The notes beneath the pieces were generated by a model. It did no database searches. It saw only the letters and a list, made by a program, of their open reading frames with translations, and was not told where the DNA came from. A DNA stretch of 23,707 bases from the IMG/VR virus record IMGVR_UViG_3300042308_000130, positions 1-23,707 of that record, one strand, 5' to 3'. Origin of the DNA: a virus. The stretch's first letter is position 1. The number at the start of each line of letters is the position of its first letter. Shown one piece after another: positions 9,574-16,392 of the stretch. The position numbers and the translations under genes are program-made.

Positions 9574-10311
9574 TCACTTCTTCATGTGCTTGAAATACTC
9601 AATCTGCCGCAGGCGTTTCTCGGCATCCGCAAGGTTGTCGTACTCGCCAAGTTGCTTGCTGCCATCCTTGGAAAGGATGACGAACTTCTCGCCACGCTTG
9701 ACGATCTTTTCGCGGATGTTCACCATCATGTCGCTGACCTTTGCACCCATGGCCTTGCCTGTTCCGGTGATCTTGTCCAAGTCACCTAGGTTCCACCCCC
9801 CGGCCTCCACGGACTCACCGATTTTCATGGACGAAAGAACCTTGCCATCGCGACCATGAATCTTGATGACCTCCGCACCCTTCTCGGCCATGATCTTGCC
9901 AAGTTCCTTCATGGCTTCCTGTGCCCGATCAAGAGTCTCGGCGTTCATCTTTGCGGTGTCGATGATTTGACCATCCTTCTCGGCGGTCCACACGAACTCG
10001 GTCGGGAACTGACGGTAGTGAGGCTTGAATCCTCTACGGGCGGTTCCCTGCTTGTCAGGAGTCAGGGCAGCACCAACGCCGCTTTCAGCAATCTCAACCT
10101 CGGGTTCATTGACTTCGATTCCATCGATAGGAGCCGTAGTTGAATTGAGGGTGTCTAGCCGTCCCCTCAACTTGGAGAAGAGGATGGAACGAATCATGTC
10201 CTTTCCTCCGATCAAGTCCTTGCTTTGCAGACGGTCGATCAGATCGCCAATGGGAGAGGACTGAACTTCTGTTTCGTCATTCTGTGGTTGTTCTGTTGAT
10301 TCTTCGCTCAT
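9574..10311 (-). CDS. Unknown phage protein with C-terminal KFVILSKDG/FKH motif
   Basis: I do not recognise this 245-residue protein as a whole. The N-terminus is acidic and polar (MSEESTEQPQNDETE) and looks disordered. The middle has the segment GFKPHYRQFPTEFVWTAEKDG (about 94-114) and a helical stretch with AEKGAEVIKIHGRDGKVL. The C-terminus (KRGEKFVILSKDGSKQLGEY then AEKRLRQIEYFKH) resembles a short motif I have seen at the ends of several unrelated phage proteins. There are no membrane segments. A late-type promoter motif lies directly before the ATG, and thyX follows after 14 bases. Late expression suggests a virion or assembly role, but this is only inferred from context. Confidence 0.65.
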   Translation of the reverse strand: MSEESTEQPQNDETEVQSSPIGDLIDRLQSKDLIGGKDMIRSILFSKLRGRLDTLNSTTAPIDGIEVNEPEVEIAESGVGAALTPDKQGTARRGFKPHYRQFPTEFVWTAEKDGQIIDTAKMNAETLDRAQEAMKELGKIMAEKGAEVIKIHGRDGKVLSSMKIGESVEAGGWNLGDLDKITGTGKAMGAKVSDMMVNIREKIVKRGEKFVILSKDGSKQLGEYDNLADAEKRLRQIEYFKHMKK

Positions 10312-10314
10312 GTT

Positions 10315-10324
10315 GGTATTTAGT
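10315..10324 (-). promoter_or_regulatory. T4-type late promoter motif before 10311 gene
   Basis: The minus strand reads ACTAAATACC, then AAC and the ATG at 10311. It lies in the 13-base gap after the primase stop. The distance again allows a nearly leaderless transcript. Confidence 0.55.
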
Positions 10325-11365
10325 TCATGTATGCCGCCATGTGGACAGTTTCAGTCTGGCAATCAGCCCACTTGACGAATTTTCCCGTATCGTTCTTTCA
10401 ATTTCCTTGGGTTCGTGTCCTGCAATCACCATGTCGTTGATGTCCTTCACCCGAATGTTCTCAGGCCAGAAGCAGACACGGTATCCGTCTTCCACGAGTT
10501 TTTGATAAATTCCCACCACTTCCTTGTTCCTTGGCTCATTGTCAAGGGCAAAGGTAATGTTGCATCCCTCAAGTTCCGCAGGCAGTTCACCGATGTGCTT
10601 TGCTCCAAGCATTGCCACGCAGTTGGGAAGGAACAGCGAATCGAGCGGTCCTTCGACCACAATCACGGGCTTGGTCTTGTCGATGCGCTCCAAGCCGAAC
10701 CAGATGGACTGCAAGTCCTTGTCTCGCTTGATGGTGATGTAGCGAATGATCCTGCCGGAAGCCGTGGAAGACAGCGATCTTCCCTGTGCTGCAACCAATC
10801 GATTGCCACGCATGATTGGAATGACCAACCGCTCGTCGGGAGGGGATTCGATCTCGGGATCGACTTGCTTGGCCCACCACCCAAAGTCCTCCGTGAAGTA
10901 AAGCCTCTCCCATTGCTCCACGGGAATCCTTCGGTTCCTGACGAATTCCACCGCCTTGTGGTCATCGGGCAGATCGGTCAAGGGCTCAAGGGATTCAAGC
11001 AGAAGTTCCCTGCGCTTGCTTTCGAACACGGGCTTTTCAAACTTGAACTGCTTCTCGGCATCGGCCTTTCCGTCATGGCGACCCTCAAGACCATCACGGT
11101 ACTTCTCAAGCATGTACTGCTTGTACACGAACGGATCGATGTATTCGATGAACTTCCCCAAGGTGGTGCCATAGTCGCAATTGTGGCAACGGACGAAGAA
11201 TCCGCCCTTCTTCTCGTAGAAGTAGAACCTCGTCTTGCTCTTGGACTTCTGGCTGTCTCCACAGATGGGGCATCGACAGACAGCAAGGCTCTGCTTCTTC
11301 CACCCAAAGCGTTGCAGCCTAGGGGAGATGATGTTGATGTACTTGCTGTCGATGTAGTTGCTCAT
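10325..11365 (-). CDS. DNA primase, T4 gp61-like
   Basis: The primase makes RNA primers for lagging-strand synthesis and acts with the hexameric helicase encoded at 21972-23393. The protein has 346 residues from the ATG at 11365 (MSNYIDSKYINI). A longer in-frame start at 11410 exists, but a promoter -10 box lies between the two, so the inner start is preferred. The N-terminal zinc-binding region has C30, C32 and C35 (CRCPICGD) paired with C60 and C63 (RCHNC). The TOPRIM-like catalytic region has VIVVEGPLDS (E238), TFALDNEPRNKE (D275) and KDINDM (about 307-312). Length and motif order fit T4-type primases. The host-type promoter at 11377-11404 suggests early expression, unlike the late-type genes on either side. 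Confidence 0.88.
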   Translation of the reverse strand: MSNYIDSKYINIISPRLQRFGWKKQSLAVCRCPICGDSQKSKSKTRFYFYEKKGGFFVRCHNCDYGTTLGKFIEYIDPFVYKQYMLEKYRDGLEGRHDGKADAEKQFKFEKPVFESKRRELLLESLEPLTDLPDDHKAVEFVRNRRIPVEQWERLYFTEDFGWWAKQVDPEIESPPDERLVIPIMRGNRLVAAQGRSLSSTASGRIIRYITIKRDKDLQSIWFGLERIDKTKPVIVVEGPLDSLFLPNCVAMLGAKHIGELPAELEGCNITFALDNEPRNKEVVGIYQKLVEDGYRVCFWPENIRVKDINDMVIAGHEPKEIERTIRENSSSGLIARLKLSTWRHT

Positions 11366-11376
11366 GTGGTTCGGAA

Positions 11377-11404
11377 AGTATACACCACCAACGAAGACAG
11401 TCAA
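11377..11404 (-). promoter_or_regulatory. Early sigma70-like promoter for primase
   Basis: The minus strand has TTGACT (11399-11404), a 16-bp spacer and TATACT (11377-11382) followed by TT. The same layout precedes the helicase and the 79-residue gene. The ATG at 11365 is 11 bases after the -10 box. Confidence 0.7.
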
Positions 11405-11527
11405 CAGCAAATCTCAACGATTCGCTCACTAAAAGTTGACTTCCGCCCTCTTTTTCTCGCCGCAAAAATAATTGTTGTAACTGCCCGAAAAAGTGGGATT
11501 TTCAGCAACGGTCACGCATACATAGCG
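11405..11527. other. Longest gap without a gene (123 bp)
   Basis: It lies between the stop of the membrane protein gene and the primase promoter. It is AT-rich with runs of A and T. I see only a weak four-base inverted repeat near 11515 and no convincing terminator, RNA gene or open frame. Confidence 0.5.
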
Positions 11528-12418
11528 TCACTTTGACTCGGGCGGTGCTGCCCCCGTTGCTCCTGTCTTCTCCGACTCCTTCATGGCATTGCGGATTTCC
11601 TCAAGCCGCTTGAAACCATTCTTCTCCTTGACCTTTGCGATGATCTCCTTGGTCAGATCGGACTGCACCTTGCTTGCAATCCCATCCGGCCCGAAGATTC
11701 GATTTCTCTCATCGTCTGTCATGGTTTCCTTGAGAATCTGCATCATCTCCACGATTTCCTTGACGGCAATGCTGCTTCTCTTGCTGTTGATGGTTGACCA
11801 GACAATCATTCCCACAGCCGTGATGAACCCTGCCACAAGAAGTATGGCACCGACCATGGCGATCTCGTCAAGATAGCGATGCGATGCAGAGGCAAACCCA
11901 AGCATCAGGGCACCTAGGAGCGCCAACATCCCACCATATGTCTTGTTGAGAAAGAACGCAACCGCAGCGCCAGCCGCGATCAAGATGAAGCCGATTACCC
12001 AGAACAAAGTGATGTAGCCATAAAGCCGTTCAAGTGCAGCGGCCTTGGCTTCTTCCATGGCAATCCTCAAGGTAGTCAGGGACTTTTCAAGTTTAGTCAC
12101 CTCTGCCGTGAGTTTCTTGAGTTTGGCGGTTTCCTTCTGTATGTCATTGGCAGAGGCAACGATTGCGTCTGCCTCGCTGTCGATCTTGCCCAACACCATC
12201 TCTGGTCCACTCTTTGACAGCATTGCACTCTTGGTATTTTCCTTGATCTCCAAGGCATCTCGCTTGATGTTTGCCACCTCATCGTTGGTTCTGTCAACCA
12301 CGGAATTGAGGGTTGCGGATGCTGCACCCGTGGAAGGTTCGACAGGAGGAAGGCTCTTGCAGCCATTTGCAAATAGGATGGTTGCCCCCAACACCACGGC
12401 AAAGCATCTAAAAAGCAT
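11528..12418 (-). CDS. Coiled-coil membrane protein with lipoprotein-like signal
   Basis: This 296-residue protein starts with a signal-like peptide (MLFRCFAVVLGATILFANGC) whose Cys20 could be lipidated; the lipobox ANGC is imperfect. Residues about 36-130 are rich in Lys, Glu and Ala with heptad character and probably form a coiled coil. Three hydrophobic segments follow at about 134-157, 161-178 and 186-209. The C-terminal part (about 215-296) is charged and probably soluble. A Shine-Dalgarno site, AAGGAG, overlaps the end of the upstream gene, which stops three bases before this ATG. A lysis-related or envelope-modifying role is possible, such as a holin partner or superinfection exclusion, but no family was recognised. 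Confidence 0.7.
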   Translation of the reverse strand: MLFRCFAVVLGATILFANGCKSLPPVEPSTGAASATLNSVVDRTNDEVANIKRDALEIKENTKSAMLSKSGPEMVLGKIDSEADAIVASANDIQKETAKLKKLTAEVTKLEKSLTTLRIAMEEAKAAALERLYGYITLFWVIGFILIAAGAAVAFFLNKTYGGMLALLGALMLGFASASHRYLDEIAMVGAILLVAGFITAVGMIVWSTINSKRSSIAVKEIVEMMQILKETMTDDERNRIFGPDGIASKVQSDLTKEIIAKVKEKNGFKRLEEIRNAMKESEKTGATGAAPPESK

Positions 12419-12421
12419 GTC

Positions 12422-13150
12422 TTACTCCTTGTCTTCTTTGGCAATCACATTGAGGGTCTTTGAATCCCTCCTGAGTTGCATGATCCTTTTCTTCTTCATC
12501 TTGGCCAATGCCTTGAACCCACCCTTTGGACCCGGCGGTTCCTGACCCGGCGACACACCGGCGATGTTTCCTGATCCGACATTGTTGGCAGGAACAGCCA
12601 CGGCTGCTGCTCCATCCTCGCTGCTAGTCTTCTTTGCCTCAAGAGTCAGGAACAAGTCTTCACCATTTCTGTAAATTGGGAATCCAAGGATTTCATCAAT
12701 CGGCATGACTGGCTTTTCGAATGACACGGGCTTTCCGTCTAGTTCATACTTTCCGATAAGCGGACGGGCATCGTGGTTCTCTTCAAGTAGCGACTGTAGG
12801 TCGATGTTTGTTTCCTTGAAGATGATCCTTGCGGCTTCATCGATGGACTTTGGATTCACCATGTCTTCCTTCGTCTTCTCGCGGATGTCGTAGAGAGCGA
12901 CGATGGCCTTGGCAATCTCGGTTGGAGTCTTGGCTGTCTCAAGGAGTTTCTTGAATTTCCATGCAAGAGCATAGAAGTTGCTTGGATATGCAGCCTTCTC
13001 TTCCTTGGTCACAATGGATACACGATTGCGTAGAATCGCCCCATGCTCGTTGATGATGCCCCACATGAAGGCAGGCTGTTCTGTCCAAGAGGTCAGCACA
13101 AGATCAAGCAGGCGATGCTGTATGAGTTTGTCTTGTGCCTTGCTCTTCAC
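12422..13150 (-). CDS. Conserved phage protein of unknown function
   Basis: This 242-residue protein starts at a GTG that overlaps the upstream stop as GTGA, which implies coupled translation. The N-terminal part (PAFMWGIINEHGAILRNRVS, then a Tyr/Phe/Trp-rich helix AYPSNFYALAWKFKKLLE) resembles hypothetical proteins I recall from T4-like phages. The middle has FEKPVMPIDEILGFPIYRNG (about 144-163). The C-terminal third is Gly/Pro-rich, then strongly basic (KALAKMKKKRIMQLRRDS). There is no signal peptide or membrane segment. It lies in a three-gene operon before the coiled-coil membrane protein. A virion or assembly role is possible but unproven. Confidence 0.7.
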   Translation of the reverse strand: MKSKAQDKLIQHRLLDLVLTSWTEQPAFMWGIINEHGAILRNRVSIVTKEEKAAYPSNFYALAWKFKKLLETAKTPTEIAKAIVALYDIREKTKEDMVNPKSIDEAARIIFKETNIDLQSLLEENHDARPLIGKYELDGKPVSFEKPVMPIDEILGFPIYRNGEDLFLTLEAKKTSSEDGAAAVAVPANNVGSGNIAGVSPGQEPPGPKGGFKALAKMKKKRIMQLRRDSKTLNVIAKEDKE

Positions 13151-13536
13151 CCGAGTGTCCTTAATCGATCTATGATCGTCTGATCCAACTGAATTGCAAT
13201 AATATCTATGCCATCTATGGTGTTTGTCTTTGGGTCCATGTAGTTCAGGAACACAATGAAGGTCTTCAACACATCATACAAATCGGGGTCTATTTTGAAA
13301 AAGAGAAGCCGAGTTGCGGCTTCCACACCAAAGACATTGTAGAAAGTAATCAAATGATTCAGTATCAATCGCTCACGCAATTCACCCGTCCTTCGATAGC
13401 GGCGAAACAGACGCTTGAGGTATATCAGGCGGGTCAAATCCTCGTTGAATTCCTCAACTCCACGACAAGTTGGATTGTCGTAGTATTTCGCTGCATACAG
13501 CGAGTAGTTGTCATTGTCTAGTTTCTTGAATTGCAT
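13147..13536 (-). CDS. Conserved T4-type phage small protein (DUF7207-like)
   Basis: This 129-residue protein starts MQFKKLDNDNYSLYAAKYYDNP and continues with EEFNEDLTRLIYLKRLFRRY (about 28-47), LRERLILNHLITFYNVFG (about 53-70) and LFFKIDPDLYDVLKTFIVFLN (about 78-98). The pattern matches a family widespread in T4-like phages that I associate, from memory, with DUF7207; no function is known to me. It is largely helical, with no membrane segment. It follows the terminator at 13574-13603, so it should have its own promoter. The gap holds AT-rich sequence with GATAGATAATGG but no clear match to either promoter class seen here. No clear Shine-Dalgarno site is visible. Confidence 0.75.
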   Translation of the reverse strand: MQFKKLDNDNYSLYAAKYYDNPTCRGVEEFNEDLTRLIYLKRLFRRYRRTGELRERLILNHLITFYNVFGVEAATRLLFFKIDPDLYDVLKTFIVFLNYMDPKTNTIDGIDIIAIQLDQTIIDRLRTLG

Positions 13537-13561
13537 GATGAGTCATTGATACACCATTATC

Positions 13562-13603
13562 TATCCAAATAACAAGGGGCACCAGCCGAAACTGATGCCC
13601 CTT
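13562..13603 (-). terminator. Rho-independent terminator with UUCG loop
   Basis: On the minus strand GGGGCATCAGT pairs with GCTGGTGCCCC (13576-13601, including G-U pairs) around a TTCG tetraloop, followed by TTGTTATTT. It lies 16 bases after the stop of the 13619-14215 gene. Confidence 0.8.
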
Positions 13604-13618
13604 TCTTCATATCTTCGA

Positions 13619-14215
13619 TTATTGCTTGGAGAATGTCGGGTTGGTGAATGGATTCTTGTTTGCCATTACCGTGCTTGCCGACATGTTCATGGGTGCATTC
13701 TTGGGCTTCATCTCGGGAGAGGTTGGCATTTCATTGGCAGGACAAATCTTGGCACACATGTTGGTGAGGCCGTTTGACTGACGCATGGTGGTGATCATCA
13801 GGTTCAATCCGTGACCAAGACGATGGGTGATGCCATCGTCGTTGATTGGATTGTAGGATGTCCCGTCCATTCCGTAGCGTCCGCCGAACTGCTTCAGCGG
13901 GAAGATGTGATCGCCGTCTTCCATCACATCATCGGGCTTGAAGTCAAACGAAATGCCCTGTGTCTGCAACTTCTGCTTCATGTTGTTGATGGCTACATTC
14001 ACATCAATGTAAGCCTTGTCCTCTGAAGCACCAAGGAAGGTGTTGAGTCTCTTCAATTCCTGATGCGTGAGTTTGTGGACGCTGGCCTCGGGAGCATCAA
14101 CTGCATTGTCCTGAGAGTCCAAGGGTCCAACCTTTGTGCCGACAACATACCCACCGTAGTAGTCGGTAGGAAGCATTGCTTCCTCAATCTTCTTACGCAA
14201 GTCCTTGAAACGCAT
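13619..14215 (-). CDS. Unknown phage protein with capsid-targeting-like N-terminus
   Basis: I do not recognise this 198-residue protein. It starts MRFKDLRKKIEEAMLP. This resembles the T4 internal-protein leader MKTYQEFIAEA and contains IEE|A, which fits the T4 prohead protease consensus (L/I)xE|(A/G/S). The middle has FDFKPDDVMEDGDHIFPLKQ (about 89-108) and GGRYGMDGTSYNPIND. The last 40 residues are rich in Met, Asn and Pro and probably disordered. A Shine-Dalgarno site (TAAGGAG-TCAAG-ATG) is clear. The gene follows a virion-like gene by 13 bases and is followed by a terminator, so the two form one transcription unit. A virion role is inferred from this context. Confidence 0.7.
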   Translation of the reverse strand: MRFKDLRKKIEEAMLPTDYYGGYVVGTKVGPLDSQDNAVDAPEASVHKLTHQELKRLNTFLGASEDKAYIDVNVAINNMKQKLQTQGISFDFKPDDVMEDGDHIFPLKQFGGRYGMDGTSYNPINDDGITHRLGHGLNLMITTMRQSNGLTNMCAKICPANEMPTSPEMKPKNAPMNMSASTVMANKNPFTNPTFSKQ

Positions 14216-14228
14216 CTTGACTCCTTAC

Positions 14229-15110
14229 TTACTTCGAGTACGAAGTGATCCACTTGGCATCGGCGGCATTACGGTCGAACGACAGCGTGAATTCGGCAAA
14301 GCCGGTTGCTCCCGTCAGACCGTTGATGGTGCCGAAGGTGACACCCGAGTTGTCGCGAACGATTAGATCAACAACCTTTGTACCGGCAGCAGTCTGGCCA
14401 CCGACAACAAGAACAGCGATGTTGTCTTGACGATACTGCTTGATCCCCGGATCATCTCCGGTTGCACCGAAGAAGGCGTTGTACACAACCTCTGGAATGG
14501 CAGGAGCGGCATTGCCGACAGTCAGTCCGATGCCGGTGTAGAGAGCCATTCCGTTGTAGGTTCCCGACAGACCGATAGTTAGGTTCTGTGTCAGGTTGGT
14601 ATCGTTGGCAACAATCTTGATGTAAGCGGTAACGCCGGTCAGGCCACCGAGGGTGGACACGCCATAGGCATTCACGCCATACTGGTAGCCGACTCCAGCA
14701 CCGCGAGTTGCACCATTGGGAACAACATAGGTGATGTTGTCGTGGGTGACTCCAACACCAGCAGGACCGCCTGCGGTGGCGCTGTCTCCATCGAAAGGAG
14801 TCGAGAAGTAGGGAGAATACTGCACTTCGGTGGACGAAGTGATGCCACGGCTGTCCGAGGAGAGCCCGCCTACTGTTCTGTAGGCATATGCGCTGTTTAC
14901 GCCACCCGTGATCGAAGGATCATAAGGCATGGTGACAAGGAGTTCCATCTGAACAGGAACCGAGTTGGTTGCGGTGGTTCCTTGGCTGAAGAAAGACCCA
15001 TCAAGGGGCTTCTCCCAACCACGGACGGTGCGGACGCAAAGTCTCTTCTCGATCTTGTTCAGCCATGACGGCTTCGACTCTTCGCGATTGTTGTTCTTCC
15101 AGAGTGGCAT
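14229..15110 (-). CDS. Putative virion structural protein
   Basis: This 293-residue protein starts MPLWKNNNREESKPSWLNKI, followed by TVRGWEKPLDGSF. The N-terminus resembles structural proteins of T4-like marine phages that begin MxLW. The body is rich in Gly, Thr, Val and Asn, with repeated beta-type segments such as TAYIKIVANDTNL and VLVVGGQTAAGTKVVDLIVRDNSGV, and ends with EFTLSFDRNAADAKWITSYSK. There are no Cys pairs, enzyme motifs or membrane segments. A late-type promoter motif and a strong Shine-Dalgarno site (AAAGGAG, eight bases before ATG) suggest abundant late expression. A head decoration or tail protein is plausible; I cannot choose between them. Confidence 0.7.
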   Translation of the reverse strand: MPLWKNNNREESKPSWLNKIEKRLCVRTVRGWEKPLDGSFFSQGTTATNSVPVQMELLVTMPYDPSITGGVNSAYAYRTVGGLSSDSRGITSSTEVQYSPYFSTPFDGDSATAGGPAGVGVTHDNITYVVPNGATRGAGVGYQYGVNAYGVSTLGGLTGVTAYIKIVANDTNLTQNLTIGLSGTYNGMALYTGIGLTVGNAAPAIPEVVYNAFFGATGDDPGIKQYRQDNIAVLVVGGQTAAGTKVVDLIVRDNSGVTFGTINGLTGATGFAEFTLSFDRNAADAKWITSYSK

Positions 15111-15134
15111 CTATGGTTCTCCTTTGGGGGCTCT

Positions 15135-15144
15135 GTTATTTAGT
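15135..15144 (-). promoter_or_regulatory. T4-type late promoter motif before 15110 gene
   Basis: The minus strand reads ACTAAATAAC. Here a normal 5' leader with AAAGGAG follows before the ATG, unlike the near-leaderless cases. Confidence 0.55.
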
Positions 15145-15158
15145 CTCTCGGAAAGGGA

Positions 15159-16076
15159 TTACTTGATCCCTGCGTCCTTTGCAACCTTGCTGAAGCCGCC
15201 ACCGTAGGTATAGCCCTTGGGGTCTTTGTTGTACTGCTTCTGCATTGCTGCGAGGATCTTGTTGAACTTGGTGTTGTCGGCGCTTGGATAATTGTTGCGA
15301 ATCCAAGAGCGAAGCATCATGTCGGATGCAGCCTCATCAACGACTTCTTCCTTCTTTAAAGTCTTACCGGCTCCGAGATCATTCTTAACATCGTACTTGC
15401 CCTTAATATTTACACCCTTTAGGTTCTTCAGATAATAACCAATAAGGTGCTTATAGTTAGGGTGCGTACCGTTGGCAAATGATCCGAAATTGTTCTTTTT
15501 CATCCATGCATTGATTCCATCTGCATGTTTGGCAAGTGTGTCATATGCTTTCTTAGTATTAGCCGAGGTGTAGGTTTTGTCGTTTGTTCCAAACACCTCT
15601 CTTACCCAGAGCATAAGTCCAGCCCGTGTTGTTGCACTCATTCCTGGATATTCGAAGAAATAACGGCCATCTTTTGTTTGTGTGACCTTAGCCTTGCTTT
15701 CGGTAAGAGTTTCTTCTTCGGTTTCGGTCACTACTGCCTCATCAACGACTTCTTCCTTCTTGGTTTCCTCGGCAACTTCCTTCTTAGCATCAACCTGAAC
15801 GGGCTTGGAAGCCTCTTCCTCGTAGCGGTTGATCATTTCCGTGGTCGGAGTGCATCCGCACTTCTTCAACCCCTCTGCGAGGTTGCGGCGAAGGATGTCG
15901 CGGCGGCGTTCTGCCGACAGATAGCCCTCGTCAAGGAAGGCATGACCCAGATCGATGGAAGCCTGCTTTGCGGCCTCCATGATGGCGGTCGGGAGTTCGG
16001 TCTTCGAAATAGTTTCGCCACGAAGAACCTTCAGAATGTCATTTTGCAAATTGGCAGAGATTTTGTTACTGTGCAT
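15159..16076 (-). CDS. Mosaic phage protein with duplicated KKEEVVDEA linkers
   Basis: This 305-residue protein is not a family I recognise. The N-terminal domain (about 1-90) is helical, with AFLDEGYLSAERRRDILRRN and the Cys pair KKCGC. An acidic linker containing KKEEVVDEA follows, then a domain rich in aromatic and polar residues (about 128-230: DGRYFFEYPGMSATTRAGL, NGTHPNYKHLIGYYLKNL). A second KKEEVVDEA and a C-terminal helical segment (MMLRSWIRNNYPSADNTKF, TYGGGFSKVAKDAG) complete it. The two linkers come from an exact 26-bp DNA repeat 405 bp apart, and the DNA between is visibly more AT-rich. LTE|S at about 120 and VDE|A in the linkers resemble prohead-protease sites. A late-type promoter precedes it, and GAGG lies eight bases before ATG. 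Confidence 0.7.
   Translation of the reverse strand: MHSNKISANLQNDILKVLRGETISKTELPTAIMEAAKQASIDLGHAFLDEGYLSAERRRDILRRNLAEGLKKCGCTPTTEMINRYEEEASKPVQVDAKKEVAEETKKEEVVDEAVVTETEEETLTESKAKVTQTKDGRYFFEYPGMSATTRAGLMLWVREVFGTNDKTYTSANTKKAYDTLAKHADGINAWMKKNNFGSFANGTHPNYKHLIGYYLKNLKGVNIKGKYDVKNDLGAGKTLKKEEVVDEAASDMMLRSWIRNNYPSADNTKFNKILAAMQKQYNKDPKGYTYGGGFSKVAKDAGIK
15331..15356 (-). repeat. 26-bp direct repeat, copy 1
   Basis: The plus-strand sequence gcctcatcaacgacttcttc plus cttctt is identical to 15736-15761. The spacing is 405 bp, exactly 135 codons, and both copies encode KKEEVVDEA in the same frame. Confidence 0.85.
15736..15761 (-). repeat. 26-bp direct repeat, copy 2
   Basis: This is identical to 15331-15356. 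Together they bracket an AT-richer in-frame segment that encodes the middle domain of the 15159-16076 protein. Confidence 0.85.
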
Positions 16077-16105
16077 TGTTTACCTCTAGGTGAAGTTGAT
16101 GCTTG

Positions 16106-16115
16106 GGTATTTAGC
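16106..16115 (-). promoter_or_regulatory. T4-type late promoter motif before 16076 gene
   Basis: The minus strand reads GCTAAATACC, placed just after the stop of the DUF5824-like gene and 29 bases before the next ATG, leaving room for a normal leader. Confidence 0.55.
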
Positions 16116-16120
16116 GAAAT

Positions 16121-16387
16121 TTAACGCTTGCTGCCCTTGTACTTTTTCCAAATGTCTGCATCGGCGGTATGACGAGTCTTGCCGCCGACGATGAAACTGT
16201 TGACTCTTGCCAGACCCCATTGCTCGGGGCCAGCCCCCGGCCTATGGCCTCCCTTCCATGCGACCACTCCACGGTCATAGACTTGCTTGAGGAAGCGGTA
16301 AGGGATGCCTGAAGCCTTGGACTTCTTCTCCAAGGATGTATGTGCGGCTGGCTTGTCTTCGGAGATGTAGTTTTTGAATCTTTGCAT
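16121..16387 (-). CDS. DUF5824-like small phage protein
   Basis: This 88-residue protein from the ATG at 16387 starts MQRFKNYISEDKPAAH. A longer in-frame start at 16414 would reach back into the upstream gene and is less likely. The core has KKSKASGIPYRFLKQVYDRG, VVAWKGGHRPGAGPEQWGLA and RVNSFI. This matches my memory of the DUF5824 family, found in many phages and sometimes fused to larger multidomain proteins; its biochemical role is not known to me. The N-terminal MQRFKNYISE resembles the T4 capsid-targeting leader MKTYQEFIAE. Only five bases separate it from the stop of the large fusion gene, so it is part of the same transcript. Confidence 0.75.
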   Translation of the reverse strand: MQRFKNYISEDKPAAHTSLEKKSKASGIPYRFLKQVYDRGVVAWKGGHRPGAGPEQWGLARVNSFIVGGKTRHTADADIWKKYKGSKR

Positions 16388-16392
16388 TTGAA

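Noticed and set aside
11366-11410. Longer N-terminus for the primase
   Set aside because: The promoter -10 box would lie downstream of that start, and the shorter form begins with a typical primase N-terminus.
11505-11527. Possible hairpin after the membrane protein gene
   Set aside because: Only four base pairs (ACGC/GCGT) and no following T-run.
10415-11536. Long plus-strand open frame (373 codons) opposite the primase gene
   Set aside because: It mirrors the primase coding frame, lacks a recognisable domain, and all other genes are on the minus strand.
13537-13573. Promoter for the 13536 operon
   Set aside because: GATAGATAATGG is suggestive, but it matches neither promoter family well enough to call.
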